DNA of 64,000 nucleotides, from contig NZ_BOQL01000026.1 of assembly GCF_018332655.1 (NCBI RefSeq), forward strand, positions 1-64,000, given 5' to 3'. The translations under genes and the position numbers were made by a program. Each line of letters opens with the position of its first letter. The first letter of the stretch is position 1. Below are positions 15,024 to 25,530 of this stretch, piece by piece. The notes below the pieces were generated by a model. It worked only from the letters and a program-made list of their open reading frames with translations. It did not search any database and had not been told where the DNA came from. Source of the stretch: Actinoplanes auranticolor. Its GTDB lineage: Bacteria > Actinomycetota > Actinomycetes > Mycobacteriales > Micromonosporaceae.

Positions 15024-17573
15024 TCAGTCGTGGGCGATCGCGCCCAGGACGTTCAGGCGGGCGGCGCGGATCGCCGGCAGGACCGCGGCGATCACCCCGA
15101 CCAGGGCGGCCAGCACCAGGTACGTGCCCATCCGTTCCCACGGCAGCACCAGCTCGGTGATGCCGTCGCTCTTCAGGGCGCGGGTCACCGCCGTACCCAT
15201 CCCGGCCCCGACGACCACGCCCAGCAGCGCGCCGAAGACGGAGATCACCACCGCCTCGACCGTCACCATCCGCATCGTCTGCGCCCGGCCCAGGCCGACC
15301 GCCCGCAGCAGCCCCAGCTCGCGGGTGCGTTCCAGCACCGACAGGGCCAGCGTGTTGATCACGCCGAGCACCGCGATGAGGATGGCCAGCGCCAGCAGGA
15401 TCTGGATCATCGTGATGAGCGTGTCGAAGGTGGCCGCCTGCTCGTCGACGAACGCCTGCGCGTCCTGCGCCGACACCTCGGGACTGTCCGCCAGCAGCGC
15501 CTTGACCTGCGGCAGCACCTGGCTGACCGCGTAACCGTCGGCGAGGCGCACGAAGCCCATCGTCGGCTGGGTGATGCCGAAGTCCTTGGCCGCGGCGACC
15601 GGCAGCACGTAGCTGCCCGGCAGGCTGTCCTCCGGGTAGACGGCCGCGATCGTGTACTCGCGGGGATCACCGCGCGCCGGCTGGATGGTGAGCTTGGTGC
15701 CGACCTGCCACCCGTAGTCCTGCGCCTCCGGGACGCTGACGGCCAGCTGGTCGTCGCGCAGGGTCGACGGCGTGCCGACCGCGGTGTTGCCGAACGCGTC
15801 CTTGAGCCCGGCGAGGTTGTCGGTGGCGTTCACGTAGTGGTTCTCGCCGTTGATCGTGACCTGGTCGTTCCAGAGGCCGGCGACCGCCCGTACCCCCGGG
15901 ATCTTCGCGGTGTCGCGCAGCACCGCCGGGTCGTAGGTCGGCGGCCGCGGTCCGTTCTGATCGCCGCTGATCACGACCTCGGCCTTGAGGATCGTGGCCG
16001 CCTCGGCCTTGAGGCTGGCCTTGGCCGAGTCCATCACCACGGTGACGCCGGTGACCAGCGCGATGCCGACCATCAGCGCGGCCGCGGTGATCGCGGTGCG
16101 GCGCGGGTTGCGGCCCGAGTTGAGCCGGCCCAGGCGCCCCGGCAGCGACCAGGAGAAGAGCCGGCCGATGGCGGAGACGACCGGGCGGCTGATCAGCGGC
16201 GTGAGCAGCGCGATGCCGATGAACGACACCAGGACGCCGGCCAGGATGGTCCAGAGGGTGGCGTCGCCCATGTCGGCGAACAGGCCCAGACCCAGTCCGG
16301 TCGCACCCGCCGCGGTCACCACGCCGCCGGCCACGCTGACCTTGGTGAGCGGCCGGTCCGGCGTCGCGACGTCCTGCATGGCCGCGACCGGCGCGATCCG
16401 CGAGGCCCGCAGCGCGGGCAGGACCGCGGCGACCACGGTAACCAGCACCCCGACGACGAACGAGCTGATGATCGCGGTGAGCGGCACGCCCACCGTGCCG
16501 AGCTGCATGCCACCCCCGGCGAACGAATTGAACAGGTACGCCAGCAGCGCGCCCACCCCGACACCCGCCGCCAGGCCGAGCACCGAGGCGATCAGACCGA
16601 TCACCACGGCCTCGACCAGCACCGAGCCGATCATCTGCCGGCGGCTCGCGCCCAGCGCCCGCATCAGCGCCAGCTCCCGGGTGCGCTGCGCGACGATGAT
16701 CGAGAACGTGTTGAGGATCAGGAAGATCCCGACGAACAGCGCGACGCCGGCGAAGCCGAGCAGGATGTTGGTGAAGAAGCCGAGCCCGGCCTGCAGGTCC
16801 GCGGAGGTGTCGGCGACGAGCTGGTCACCGGTCTTGGTCACGTAGCCGTCGCCGAGGGTGGCCGCGATCCGGTCCCGCAGCGCCTCCGGCGTCACGCCCG
16901 GCTCCGCCTGTACCCGTACGGAGCTGTAGACCCCGGTCTGGCCCAGCATCAGCTTCTGGGCCACCGGCTCGGTGAAGGCCACTTCCTGCACGCCGCCGAG
17001 GCTGTCGCGGTCGCCGCTGTAGCCGTAGATGCCGACCAGCTTGAACTCTTTTTTCGGTTCCAGGGTGAGCACGCCGACCCGGTCACCGACCTTGATGCCG
17101 GCGGCCTTGGCCACGGTCGCGTTCACCACGAACTCGTCGTCCGCGGTGGGCCCGCGGCCTTCGCGCAGCTGCACCAGATCGTCGGTGCCGGCCCAGGCCG
17201 AGCCGATGCGCGGTGGGCCGACCGAGGTGAGGACCTTGCCGTCACTGCCGATCACCCGGGCCCCGTCGGCGTCGACGAGTCCGGCCGCGCTCTTCACGCC
17301 GGGCACGCCCCGCACCTGGGCCAGGGCGGACGCGGGCAGCGGGGTGACGACCTCTTCGCCCTCGAACTCGGAGACCGCGACCTTGGGCTTGGCGGTGACG
17401 CCCACGTCGGTGGTGGAGTAGGCGCTGGCGAACAGCGAGTCGAACGACTTGCTGAGGGTGTCGGTGACCACGAACGCGCCGGCCACGAACATGACGCCGA
17501 GCACGACGGCGAGCCCGGACAGGATGAGCCGCAGCTTGCGGGCCAGCAGGCTCTTCAGGGTCGCGCGCAGCAT
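15024..17573 (-). CDS. ABC transporter permease, two FtsX domains
   Basis: 849 residues. An N-terminal helix (residues about 15-38) is followed by a large extracytoplasmic MacB-like domain, three helices (about 250-400), a second helix/periplasmic unit and three final helices. Both FtsX repeats carry the LALMRALGASRRQM and LGLLRAVGLGRAQTM segments. Such permeases work with a cognate ATPase, encoded immediately upstream with overlapping TGATG. Likely roles are export or lipoprotein/peptide extrusion; the substrate is unknown. Confidence 0.9.
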   Translation of the reverse strand: MLRATLKSLLARKLRLILSGLAVVLGVMFVAGAFVVTDTLSKSFDSLFASAYSTTDVGVTAKPKVAVSEFEGEEVVTPLPASALAQVRGVPGVKSAAGLVDADGARVIGSDGKVLTSVGPPRIGSAWAGTDDLVQLREGRGPTADDEFVVNATVAKAAGIKVGDRVGVLTLEPKKEFKLVGIYGYSGDRDSLGGVQEVAFTEPVAQKLMLGQTGVYSSVRVQAEPGVTPEALRDRIAATLGDGYVTKTGDQLVADTSADLQAGLGFFTNILLGFAGVALFVGIFLILNTFSIIVAQRTRELALMRALGASRRQMIGSVLVEAVVIGLIASVLGLAAGVGVGALLAYLFNSFAGGGMQLGTVGVPLTAIISSFVVGVLVTVVAAVLPALRASRIAPVAAMQDVATPDRPLTKVSVAGGVVTAAGATGLGLGLFADMGDATLWTILAGVLVSFIGIALLTPLISRPVVSAIGRLFSWSLPGRLGRLNSGRNPRRTAITAAALMVGIALVTGVTVVMDSAKASLKAEAATILKAEVVISGDQNGPRPPTYDPAVLRDTAKIPGVRAVAGLWNDQVTINGENHYVNATDNLAGLKDAFGNTAVGTPSTLRDDQLAVSVPEAQDYGWQVGTKLTIQPARGDPREYTIAAVYPEDSLPGSYVLPVAAAKDFGITQPTMGFVRLADGYAVSQVLPQVKALLADSPEVSAQDAQAFVDEQAATFDTLITMIQILLALAILIAVLGVINTLALSVLERTRELGLLRAVGLGRAQTMRMVTVEAVVISVFGALLGVVVGAGMGTAVTRALKSDGITELVLPWERMGTYLVLAALVGVIAAVLPAIRAARLNVLGAIAHD

Positions 17574-18340
17574 CAGAGCATCACCGGTTCGGCGTGCGTG
17601 TCCAGGCGCTTCATCATGTCCAGGACGGTCTCCGGGGTCGGGCCGGTGAGCTCGTCGACGATCGCGCCGTCGGCCAGGAACACCACCCGGTCGGCGTAGC
17701 TGGCGGCGACCGGGTCGTGGGTGACCATGACGATGGTCTGGTTGTGCTCGCGGACGCTGGCCCGCAGGAACGACAGGATCTCGGCGCCGGACCGCGAGTC
17801 CAGGTTGCCGGTCGGCTCGTCGGCGAAGATGACGTCGGGCCGGCCGATCAGCGCCCGGGCGCAGGCGACGCGCTGCTGCTGGCCGCCGGAGAGCTGGCTG
17901 GGCCGGTGGCTGAGCCGGTCCCGCAGACCGACGGTGTCGATGACGATGTCCCACCACTGCGGGTCGGGCTTGCGCCCGGCGATGTCCAGCGGCAGCCGGA
18001 TGTTCTCCTGGGCGCTGAGCGTGGGCAGCAGGTTGAACTGCTGGAAGATGAAGCCGACCCGGTCACGGCGCAGGCGGGTGAGCGCCTTGTCGCCCATGCC
18101 GGTGATCTTGGTGCCACCGACGTGCACCTCACCGCGGTCGACCGTGTCCAGCCCGGCCAGGCAGTGCATGAGGGTCGACTTGCCGCTGCCGGACGGGCCC
18201 ATGATGGCCGTGAACCTGCCGCGCTCGAACTCGGCGCTCACGCCGCGCAGCGCGACGACACGCGCTTCGCCGGTGCCGTAGACCTTCCAGACCTCGCCGG
18301 CCCGGGCGGCCGCCGGTTCGCGGGAATCCGTGGTTGTCAC
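17573..18340 (-). CDS. ABC transporter ATP-binding protein (MacB/LolD type)
   Basis: 255 residues. Walker A GPSGSGKST, Q-loop in IFQQFNLLPTL, signature LSGGQQQRVACARAL, Walker B VIFADEPTG, and H-loop VTHDP are all intact. The sequence belongs to the MacB/LolD/FtsE group that powers FtsX-type permeases. GTG start. Translationally coupled to the permease gene downstream. No regulator is adjacent in the operon, but a ribbon-helix-helix gene is divergent 190 bases away. Confidence 0.93.
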   Translation of the reverse strand: MTTTDSREPAAARAGEVWKVYGTGEARVVALRGVSAEFERGRFTAIMGPSGSGKSTLMHCLAGLDTVDRGEVHVGGTKITGMGDKALTRLRRDRVGFIFQQFNLLPTLSAQENIRLPLDIAGRKPDPQWWDIVIDTVGLRDRLSHRPSQLSGGQQQRVACARALIGRPDVIFADEPTGNLDSRSGAEILSFLRASVREHNQTIVMVTHDPVAASYADRVVFLADGAIVDELTGPTPETVLDMMKRLDTHAEPVML

Positions 18341-18497
18341 TGTCGCCCCCTGGAGAACGTGCTCGATGTTGTCCGGCTCAGTCTTTCGGTGCGGGCGGGC
18401 CGGGGCGTCCGCCCAGCGGCGTAGCGCAACGCGGAGATTTCGGTGGGGGTGCCACCCAAGGAATGCTCAGGGTTACCCCCTGGCGTCACATTGACGG

Positions 18498-18533
18498 TTG
18501 ACAGACGTCAGCACTGACGTCATATTGACGTCA
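18498..18533 (+). promoter_or_regulatory. Leaderless promoter with tandem TGACGTCA operator
   Basis: TTGACA at 18498-18503, a 17-base spacer, then CATATT at 18521-18526. The expected start of transcription is about 18533, which is the A of the ATG, so the mRNA should be leaderless. Three closely spaced boxes, GACGTCA (18504-18510), TGACGTCA (18515-18522) and TGACGTCA (18526-18533), cover the spacer, -10 and start codon. Regulation by the downstream RHH protein or another dimeric factor is likely. Confidence 0.7.
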
Positions 18534-19030
18534 TGGACCTGACGCCGTACCTCGAAACGCTCCGCAGCGACCTCAGTGCCGCCGCTGCCCCGGGTGGTCC
18601 GGAGACCACCCGGGCGGCGGACCTGCTCGGTCACGCCCTGGAGGCGTCGGCCCGGCTGGCGCTGCTGCAGGCGCTCTCGGACGCGGCGGCCGAGATCACC
18701 ACCCGCCTGCACGGGCCGGTGGTGGACGTCCGCCTGCGCGGCCGCGACGCGGACCTGGTGGTCACCCAGCCGGTGGTGGAGCCGGACATCGACCTGCCGC
18801 CGGCCCCGGCACCCCCGGTCGACGGTGGTGACCTCGCCCGGCTGACCCTGCGGATGCCGGAAGCGCTCAAGACCCATGTCGAGCAGGCGGCGGCGGCCGA
18901 GGGCATCTCGGTCAACGCCTGGCTCGTCCGCGCGGTGAGCGTCGCTGCCGGCGGCGCCTCGTCCCCGCCTTCCCCGCCTTCGCGCCGGGGCGGCCCCGGC
19001 AAGCGCATCACCGGCTTCGCCCAAGCCTGA
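18533..19030 (+). CDS. Ribbon-helix-helix (HicB/Arc-like) DNA-binding protein
   Basis: 165 residues. The C-terminal third has the RHH pattern LARLTLRMPEALKTHVEQAA followed by EGISVNAWLVRAV, typical of Arc/MetJ-type dimeric repressors, and of proteins named HicB-family antitoxins. The N-terminal part is a helical and beta region of unknown role, and the tail is basic and Pro/Ser-rich. No toxin gene is adjacent; the partner downstream is a DUF4097 protein. Its promoter region carries three TGACGTCA-type boxes, possible self-operators. Confidence 0.8.
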   Translation: MDLTPYLETLRSDLSAAAAPGGPETTRAADLLGHALEASARLALLQALSDAAAEITTRLHGPVVDVRLRGRDADLVVTQPVVEPDIDLPPAPAPPVDGGDLARLTLRMPEALKTHVEQAAAAEGISVNAWLVRAVSVAAGGASSPPSPPSRRGGPGKRITGFAQA

Positions 19031-19059
19031 CCTGCTGTTCCTCTCCGAAGGGAAAGACC

Positions 19060-19857
19060 ATGTACGAGTTCGATCGTTCCACCCCCGTGACGGTGTCCCT
19101 GCGCCTGCAGCGCGGCTCGGCAGACCTGGTGGCCGAGGACCGGCCGGACATCCAAGTGGAGGTCCAGCCCGAGAACGGCACCGAGGACCGCTTCACGGTG
19201 ACGCTGGAAGGCGACACCCTGGTCGTGCACGCGCCGGAGTCGACGGGGGACTGGCGCCGTGGCCCGACGGCCCACGTCGTGGTCCGGGTGCCGCTGGACA
19301 GCACGCTGGCGGCCAAGTCGCCCTCGGCCGACGTACGCGCGACCGGCCGCTGGGCGACCGCGCAGGTGAACGCCGCGTCGGCGGACGTGTCCGTGGACGA
19401 GGTCACCGGCGACGCCTCCCTGAAGGCGGCCAGCGGTGAGGTCGCGGTCAACCGGGTCGGCGGCTCGCTGCGGATCGGCAGCTCGTCGGGCAGCCTGCGG
19501 GTGGGTGACGTCAGTGGTGACGTCAAGGCGGACACGGCGAGCGGTGACATCACCATCCGCCGGGCCGGCGGCTCGCTGCAGGCCGACACCGCATCAGGCC
19601 ACATCGAAGTGGGCACGGTGAGCCGGGGCAAGACCCGGCTGGTCACGGCATCCGGCGACGTCTCGGTCGGAGTGGCCGCGGGTACGGGGGTCTGGCTCGA
19701 CCTGAACACAGCCTCGGGATCGACGACGAGCGACCTGGCGATGGGCGGCGGGGCGCCCGAGGGTACGCGGGAGGCGGCGCTGGAGCTGCGGGTGCGGTCG
19801 GCCAGCGGGGACATCGACGTCCACCGCGCGATGGGCGACCTGCCCACCGCGGCCTGA
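19060..19857 (+). CDS. DUF4097-family beta-repeat protein
   Basis: 265 residues made of short repeats with the pattern S-x-S/A-G-D/E-x-x-V (for example VSGDVKADTASGDITIRRAG), the signature of the DUF4097 right-handed beta-helix-like domain. No signal peptide or membrane helix is seen, so it seems cytoplasmic. Function unknown. It is 29 bases after the RHH gene, with GAAGGGAAAG as ribosome site, so the two form an operon, a pairing seen often in actinobacteria. Confidence 0.88.
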   Translation: MYEFDRSTPVTVSLRLQRGSADLVAEDRPDIQVEVQPENGTEDRFTVTLEGDTLVVHAPESTGDWRRGPTAHVVVRVPLDSTLAAKSPSADVRATGRWATAQVNAASADVSVDEVTGDASLKAASGEVAVNRVGGSLRIGSSSGSLRVGDVSGDVKADTASGDITIRRAGGSLQADTASGHIEVGTVSRGKTRLVTASGDVSVGVAAGTGVWLDLNTASGSTTSDLAMGGGAPEGTREAALELRVRSASGDIDVHRAMGDLPTAA

Positions 19858-19883
19858 CCCTGTCCGGCCCGGTGCCGGCGGTG

Positions 19884-20591
19884 TCAGCCGCCGGGGCGGA
19901 CCAGACCGGTCTCGTAGGCCAGGACGACGGCCTGGACCCGGTCGCGGAGGCCGAGCTTCGTCAGCATGTGGCCCACGTGGGTCTTCACCGTCGTCTCACT
20001 GACCGTGAGGGCCCGGGCGATTTCGGCGTTCGAGTGCCCCTTGGCCACGTGGGCGAGGACCTCACGCTCCCGGTCGGTCAACGTCTTGAGCGCGGGCGCG
20101 GCCGCCGTCGTGGCCGGGGCGGGCAGAGCCTCGGCCAGCCGGGTGAGCAACCGGGCCAGAATCGCCGGCGCCACCACGGCGCCCCCGGCAGCGACGGTAC
20201 GGACAGCGGCAACCAGCTCGGCCGGCGGCACATCCTTGCAGAGGTAACCCATCGCCCCGGCCGCAACCGCCCCGGCAACCTGCTCATCGGCGTCATGGGT
20301 GGTCAGGATCAGCACCCGCACCGGCAACCCGGACTCGACGACCGAACGCGTCACGGCCAGCCCGTCGAGCCGGGGCAGCCGCAGATCCATGAGCACCACG
20401 TCAGGCAGCAACCGCCGGGAAAGATCAACCGCCTCGAGCCCGTCACCGGCCTCACCGACCACGGTGACGCCGCCGGCATTGGTGAGCGCCATCCGCAGCC
20501 CGGACCGCAGCATCGGCTGATCATCGACGAGCAGGACCCGCACCGGCCGCCCGTTCGCCACGTTCGCAGCCGCGCCGTTGACCCCCGTCAC
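19884..20591 (-). CDS. NarL/LuxR-type response regulator (orphan)
   Basis: 235 residues. Receiver domain: VRVLLVDDQPMLRSGLR with the acidic pair, phosphoacceptor Asp in VVLMDLRLPRLDG, Thr in ILTTHD, and Lys in GYLCKDVP. The C-terminal LuxR helix-turn-helix is LTDREREVLAHVAKGHSN through TVKTHVGHMLTKLGL. All signalling residues are intact. No histidine kinase gene is adjacent, so its partner lies elsewhere. GTG start at 20591; a later start close to VRVLLV is possible. Confidence 0.9.
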   Translation of the reverse strand: MTGVNGAAANVANGRPVRVLLVDDQPMLRSGLRMALTNAGGVTVVGEAGDGLEAVDLSRRLLPDVVLMDLRLPRLDGLAVTRSVVESGLPVRVLILTTHDADEQVAGAVAAGAMGYLCKDVPPAELVAAVRTVAAGGAVVAPAILARLLTRLAEALPAPATTAAAPALKTLTDREREVLAHVAKGHSNAEIARALTVSETTVKTHVGHMLTKLGLRDRVQAVVLAYETGLVRPGG

Positions 20592-20883
20592 CGCTTCGCC
20601 TCTCCGCTCCGGCGGCTTGATCGCGGCCGCTCGCCCGGAGCCCCTTCGCCGGCCCCGCGCCCACCCTAGGGGATGCTGCCGTGATCAAGGCCCCGGCGTG
20701 TCGCCCTTCGGACGCGCCGGCCGACGACCCTGCGCCAAGGGGTTCTCCGGGCATCCTTGGTCGTTGACCCGGCGCTTGCGGATAGCGCCGGTGACCCAGC
20801 GCCTGGAGAGCCGGGCACGCACGTCGGTGGCGCGTCGCGGCCGCGCTGGGCGGGCCGCGCCGGTTGGGGTTGGTCGGATCAGG

Positions 20884-22107
20884 TCAGGACTGGCGGGGGA
20901 CCGGCAGCGTGATGGTGTCGTCCTCCGCCTCGGGCGGCGCGACTGCCTCCGGCTGGGGGTCCGGGTAGGGCGGCGGGGTGCCGCCGAACTCCGGGCAGAA
21001 AGCCTGGTGACTACACCACCCGCACAGCTTGCTGGGTTTCGGGCGGAAGTCCTTGTCCTGCTTCGCCCGCTCGATCGCCTGGGACAGCGCCACCAGGGTG
21101 CGTTCGAAGCGTTCCAGTTCGGCCGCGTCCGGGCTGTAGTCGCAGATCTCGGCGTCCTTCAGATACAGCAGGCGCAGCACCCGGGGCACCACGCCGCGGG
21201 TGCGCCACAGCACCAGGGCGTAGAACTTCAGCTGGAACAGCGCCCGGCCCTCGAAGGCCTCGCGGGGCGCGCCGCCGGTCTTGTAGTCGACCACGCGCAG
21301 GTCGCCGGCCGGGGAGATGTCGAGCCGGTCGATATAGCCGCGGATCAGCAGCTCGTCGTCCACCAGCGTCGACACCAGGCTTTCGCGCTCGGCCGGCTCC
21401 AGGCGCTGGGGGTCCTCGACCGCGAAGTAACCGGCCAGCAGGTCGCCGGCGCCGGCCAGGAACGCCGCGATCCGTTCCGCTTCGCCGGCGGCCTCGAGGC
21501 CCGGCAGGGTGTCGGCCACGGCGGCCGATCTCGCACCGCCGGCCTCCGCGACCGGAACGGTTGTCGCCGGAGCGCTCGGCTCGATGGTCTCGCCGGTCCG
21601 CGCGGTAACGGCGTCGGCCTCCGGGGCATCAGGCGACGAAGCCGCCGCCGGGCCAGCAGAGGCCGGGGCGCCGGCCGACACCGAGCCGGCCGACACCGCG
21701 CCGGCGGCCTGAGGTCCCGCGGTCGTGGCGGCAGGCGGGGATGCGGCGGGTGACGGCGTGGCAACGGCCTCGGCGAAGAGCGCCTCCAGGGCCGGCTCCT
21801 GCTCCAGCAGCCGCGCCCACGACGGCGCCACCAGAGCCGCCGCGGCCGCCGGGGTCCGCTCCGCCGCCGGCAGGTCGAACAAGCTCTCCAGCACCGCGTG
21901 CACCAGCGTGCCGCGTACCTGATCGGGGGTGGGTTTTTCCGGCAGCCGGTCGATCGTGCGGAACCGGAACAGCAGCGGGCAGGTCTTGAAATCCGCGGCC
22001 CGCGACGGCGACAGCGACGGCCCCGCGTGACGCTCCCCACGGCCGGGAGCCGAGCCGGGCTGCGGCTGCGGATCCGCGGATGGGGACAAAACCGTTTCTG
22101 CCGTCAT
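20884..22107 (-). CDS. RecB-like PD-(D/E)XK nuclease with Fe-S cysteines
   Basis: 407 residues. The nuclease core shows RGTLVHAVLESLFDLP (motif I His), IRGYIDRLD, DLRVVDYKTGG (D-x-K catalytic motif) and FQLKFYAL. Four Cys, one early (KTCPLLF) and three late (LCGWCSHQAFC), match the iron-sulfur clamp of AddB/Cas4-type nucleases. A low-complexity Ala/Pro/Ser insert occupies roughly residues 113-200. In actinobacteria this gene sits beside trmI (compare M. tuberculosis Rv2119). It acts on DNA, and the exact role is unknown. Confidence 0.88.
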   Translation of the reverse strand: MTAETVLSPSADPQPQPGSAPGRGERHAGPSLSPSRAADFKTCPLLFRFRTIDRLPEKPTPDQVRGTLVHAVLESLFDLPAAERTPAAAAALVAPSWARLLEQEPALEALFAEAVATPSPAASPPAATTAGPQAAGAVSAGSVSAGAPASAGPAAASSPDAPEADAVTARTGETIEPSAPATTVPVAEAGGARSAAVADTLPGLEAAGEAERIAAFLAGAGDLLAGYFAVEDPQRLEPAERESLVSTLVDDELLIRGYIDRLDISPAGDLRVVDYKTGGAPREAFEGRALFQLKFYALVLWRTRGVVPRVLRLLYLKDAEICDYSPDAAELERFERTLVALSQAIERAKQDKDFRPKPSKLCGWCSHQAFCPEFGGTPPPYPDPQPEAVAPPEAEDDTITLPVPRQS

Positions 22108-22184
22108 GGAGGTAAGGCTAGGGGAGGGGTACGACGAAACCGCCGCGGCAGGGACCTCTCAGGCGCGGTCCGTAGCATCGACGT

Positions 22185-24339
<2,155 letters not shown>

Positions 24340-24405
24340 CGGTCCGGGACGGATCCGGTAGTTTCCGTCGCGGGTTTCGATGGGTTCGCAGAGCGGAGGG
24401 ATCGG

Positions 24406-25005
24406 GTGGGCGCGATGAGTTCTCCGCCGTTCGGTGGCAGCAACGAGATGCCGGCGGTTTTCCCCGACTGGTCGCCGTACGAGGATCTGGACTCGGCCGC
24501 CCGGGCCTACCTGCGGGACCCCGAGGTGGCGCTCGACGCCCTGTTCGGGGTGCTGCGGGGTGCCTCGGTGCTCTGTTTCACGCTGGAGCGCTTCGTCAAC
24601 GAGGTCAACGGCGTCTGGCAGGAGGTCGTCATCTGTGACGGCAGCCGGCTCGTGCTGTGGCACGGCGAGGACGTGGCGCCCGGCGACGGGCCGGTCGGCT
24701 CGATGACGTCGTCCCTGCGGGTGGTGCCGCTGTCGACCGTCACCGAGGTGGGCTGCCGGCGGCGGCTGACCCGCACGTCGACCGGGCAGGCCCGAGTGGA
24801 CAGCATCGACGTCTATCTGTTGCTGAGCTCCGTGGACGACGCGGTGCCGCCGCCCGGCATGGCCGAGGAGGAGGGCCGGGCCGCGTTGCGGCACGACGCA
24901 CTGCGCTTCGGCAAGACGCTCGACGACGGCGGTCCCGGGCAGATTGCCCGTTTGGAGGAATTCTCCCGAGTTGTCGCATCTTTGGTCGGTCGCCCGACGC
25001 TGTGA
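24406..25005 (+). CDS. Conserved hypothetical protein downstream of trmI
   Basis: 199 residues, soluble and acidic, with no recognised domain. Segments FTLERFVNEVNGVWQEVVIC and RVVPLSTVTEVGCRRRLTR look like a compact alpha/beta protein. A GTG at 24406 is preceded by GGAGG at a good distance. It may be cotranscribed with trmI (66-base gap). Function unknown. Confidence 0.7.
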   Translation: MGAMSSPPFGGSNEMPAVFPDWSPYEDLDSAARAYLRDPEVALDALFGVLRGASVLCFTLERFVNEVNGVWQEVVICDGSRLVLWHGEDVAPGDGPVGSMTSSLRVVPLSTVTEVGCRRRLTRTSTGQARVDSIDVYLLLSSVDDAVPPPGMAEEEGRAALRHDALRFGKTLDDGGPGQIARLEEFSRVVASLVGRPTL

Positions 25006-25061
25006 CATTTCCCGCTCCGCCGGGCCGACTCCGTCGGGCCCGGCGGGATGGTGGAAAACGA

Positions 25062-25355
25062 TCAGTCGGCGTCCGGGCCGGCGATCTCCACGTCGTCGCG
25101 CGAGCGCACCACGTGGATGCAATCGCCCGGGCACTCCTTGGCCGCGTCGATCACCTCGAGGTGCAGCCGGGCCGGCACGCCGGTCCGCACTCCGGGGCTC
25201 TGCAGCAGCTCACCGGCGCTGTCCTTGACGTACGCGAGGCCGTCGATGTCGAACTCGAACACCTCGGGTGCGTACTGCACACACAGCCCGTCACCGGTGC
25301 ACAGGTCCTGATCCACCCAGACCTCTAGCTCGTCTGTGTCGGTCTGTGTCGACAC
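25062..25355 (-). CDS. Ferredoxin
   Basis: 97 residues. Cys residues occur in DLCTGDGLCVQYAPEVFEF and, later, ECPGDCIHV. The pattern C-x5-C ... C-P-x2-C matches the small [3Fe-4S]/[4Fe-4S] ferredoxins of actinobacteria that donate electrons to cytochromes P450 or other oxidases. The N- and C-termini are acidic. The gene is divergent from arc, a placement kept in several actinobacterial proteasome loci, but no functional link is known. Confidence 0.85.
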   Translation of the reverse strand: MSTQTDTDELEVWVDQDLCTGDGLCVQYAPEVFEFDIDGLAYVKDSAGELLQSPGVRTGVPARLHLEVIDAAKECPGDCIHVVRSRDDVEIAGPDAD

Positions 25356-25482
25356 CGCTTACCTCCCCCAACTAGCCCGGTCCGACGGTACCCGAACCCC
25401 CTGACCACCCGGTGCACCCCACGGGCCCGATCGATCAAGGTTCAGTGACGAGGGTGTTGCATGGGTCGAAATCCGGCTCGCA

Positions 25483-25494
25483 GCGGCTAGTGTT
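25483..25494 (+). promoter_or_regulatory. Promoter of arc (-10 TAGTGT)
   Basis: The 12-mer GCGGCTAGTGTT contains a TAnnnT -10 box at 25488-25493, about 37 bases before the arc GTG. The identical 12-mer occurs before pafA at 32743-32754, and both have a TTG-type hexamer 25 bases upstream. Confidence 0.6.
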
Positions 25495-25530
25495 GTCCCC
25501 AAGACGTTCGAGCCCCCGGGGAGGTGGGAC

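Noticed and set aside
14742..17699. 985-residue plus-strand ORF
   Set aside because: It lies antisense to the FtsX-type permease, is rich in Arg, Gly, Gln and His and shows no domain; it is a high-GC shadow.
18533..19857. HicA/HicB toxin-antitoxin operon
   Set aside because: The RHH protein resembles HicB-type antitoxins, but no toxin gene is adjacent; the partner is DUF4097.
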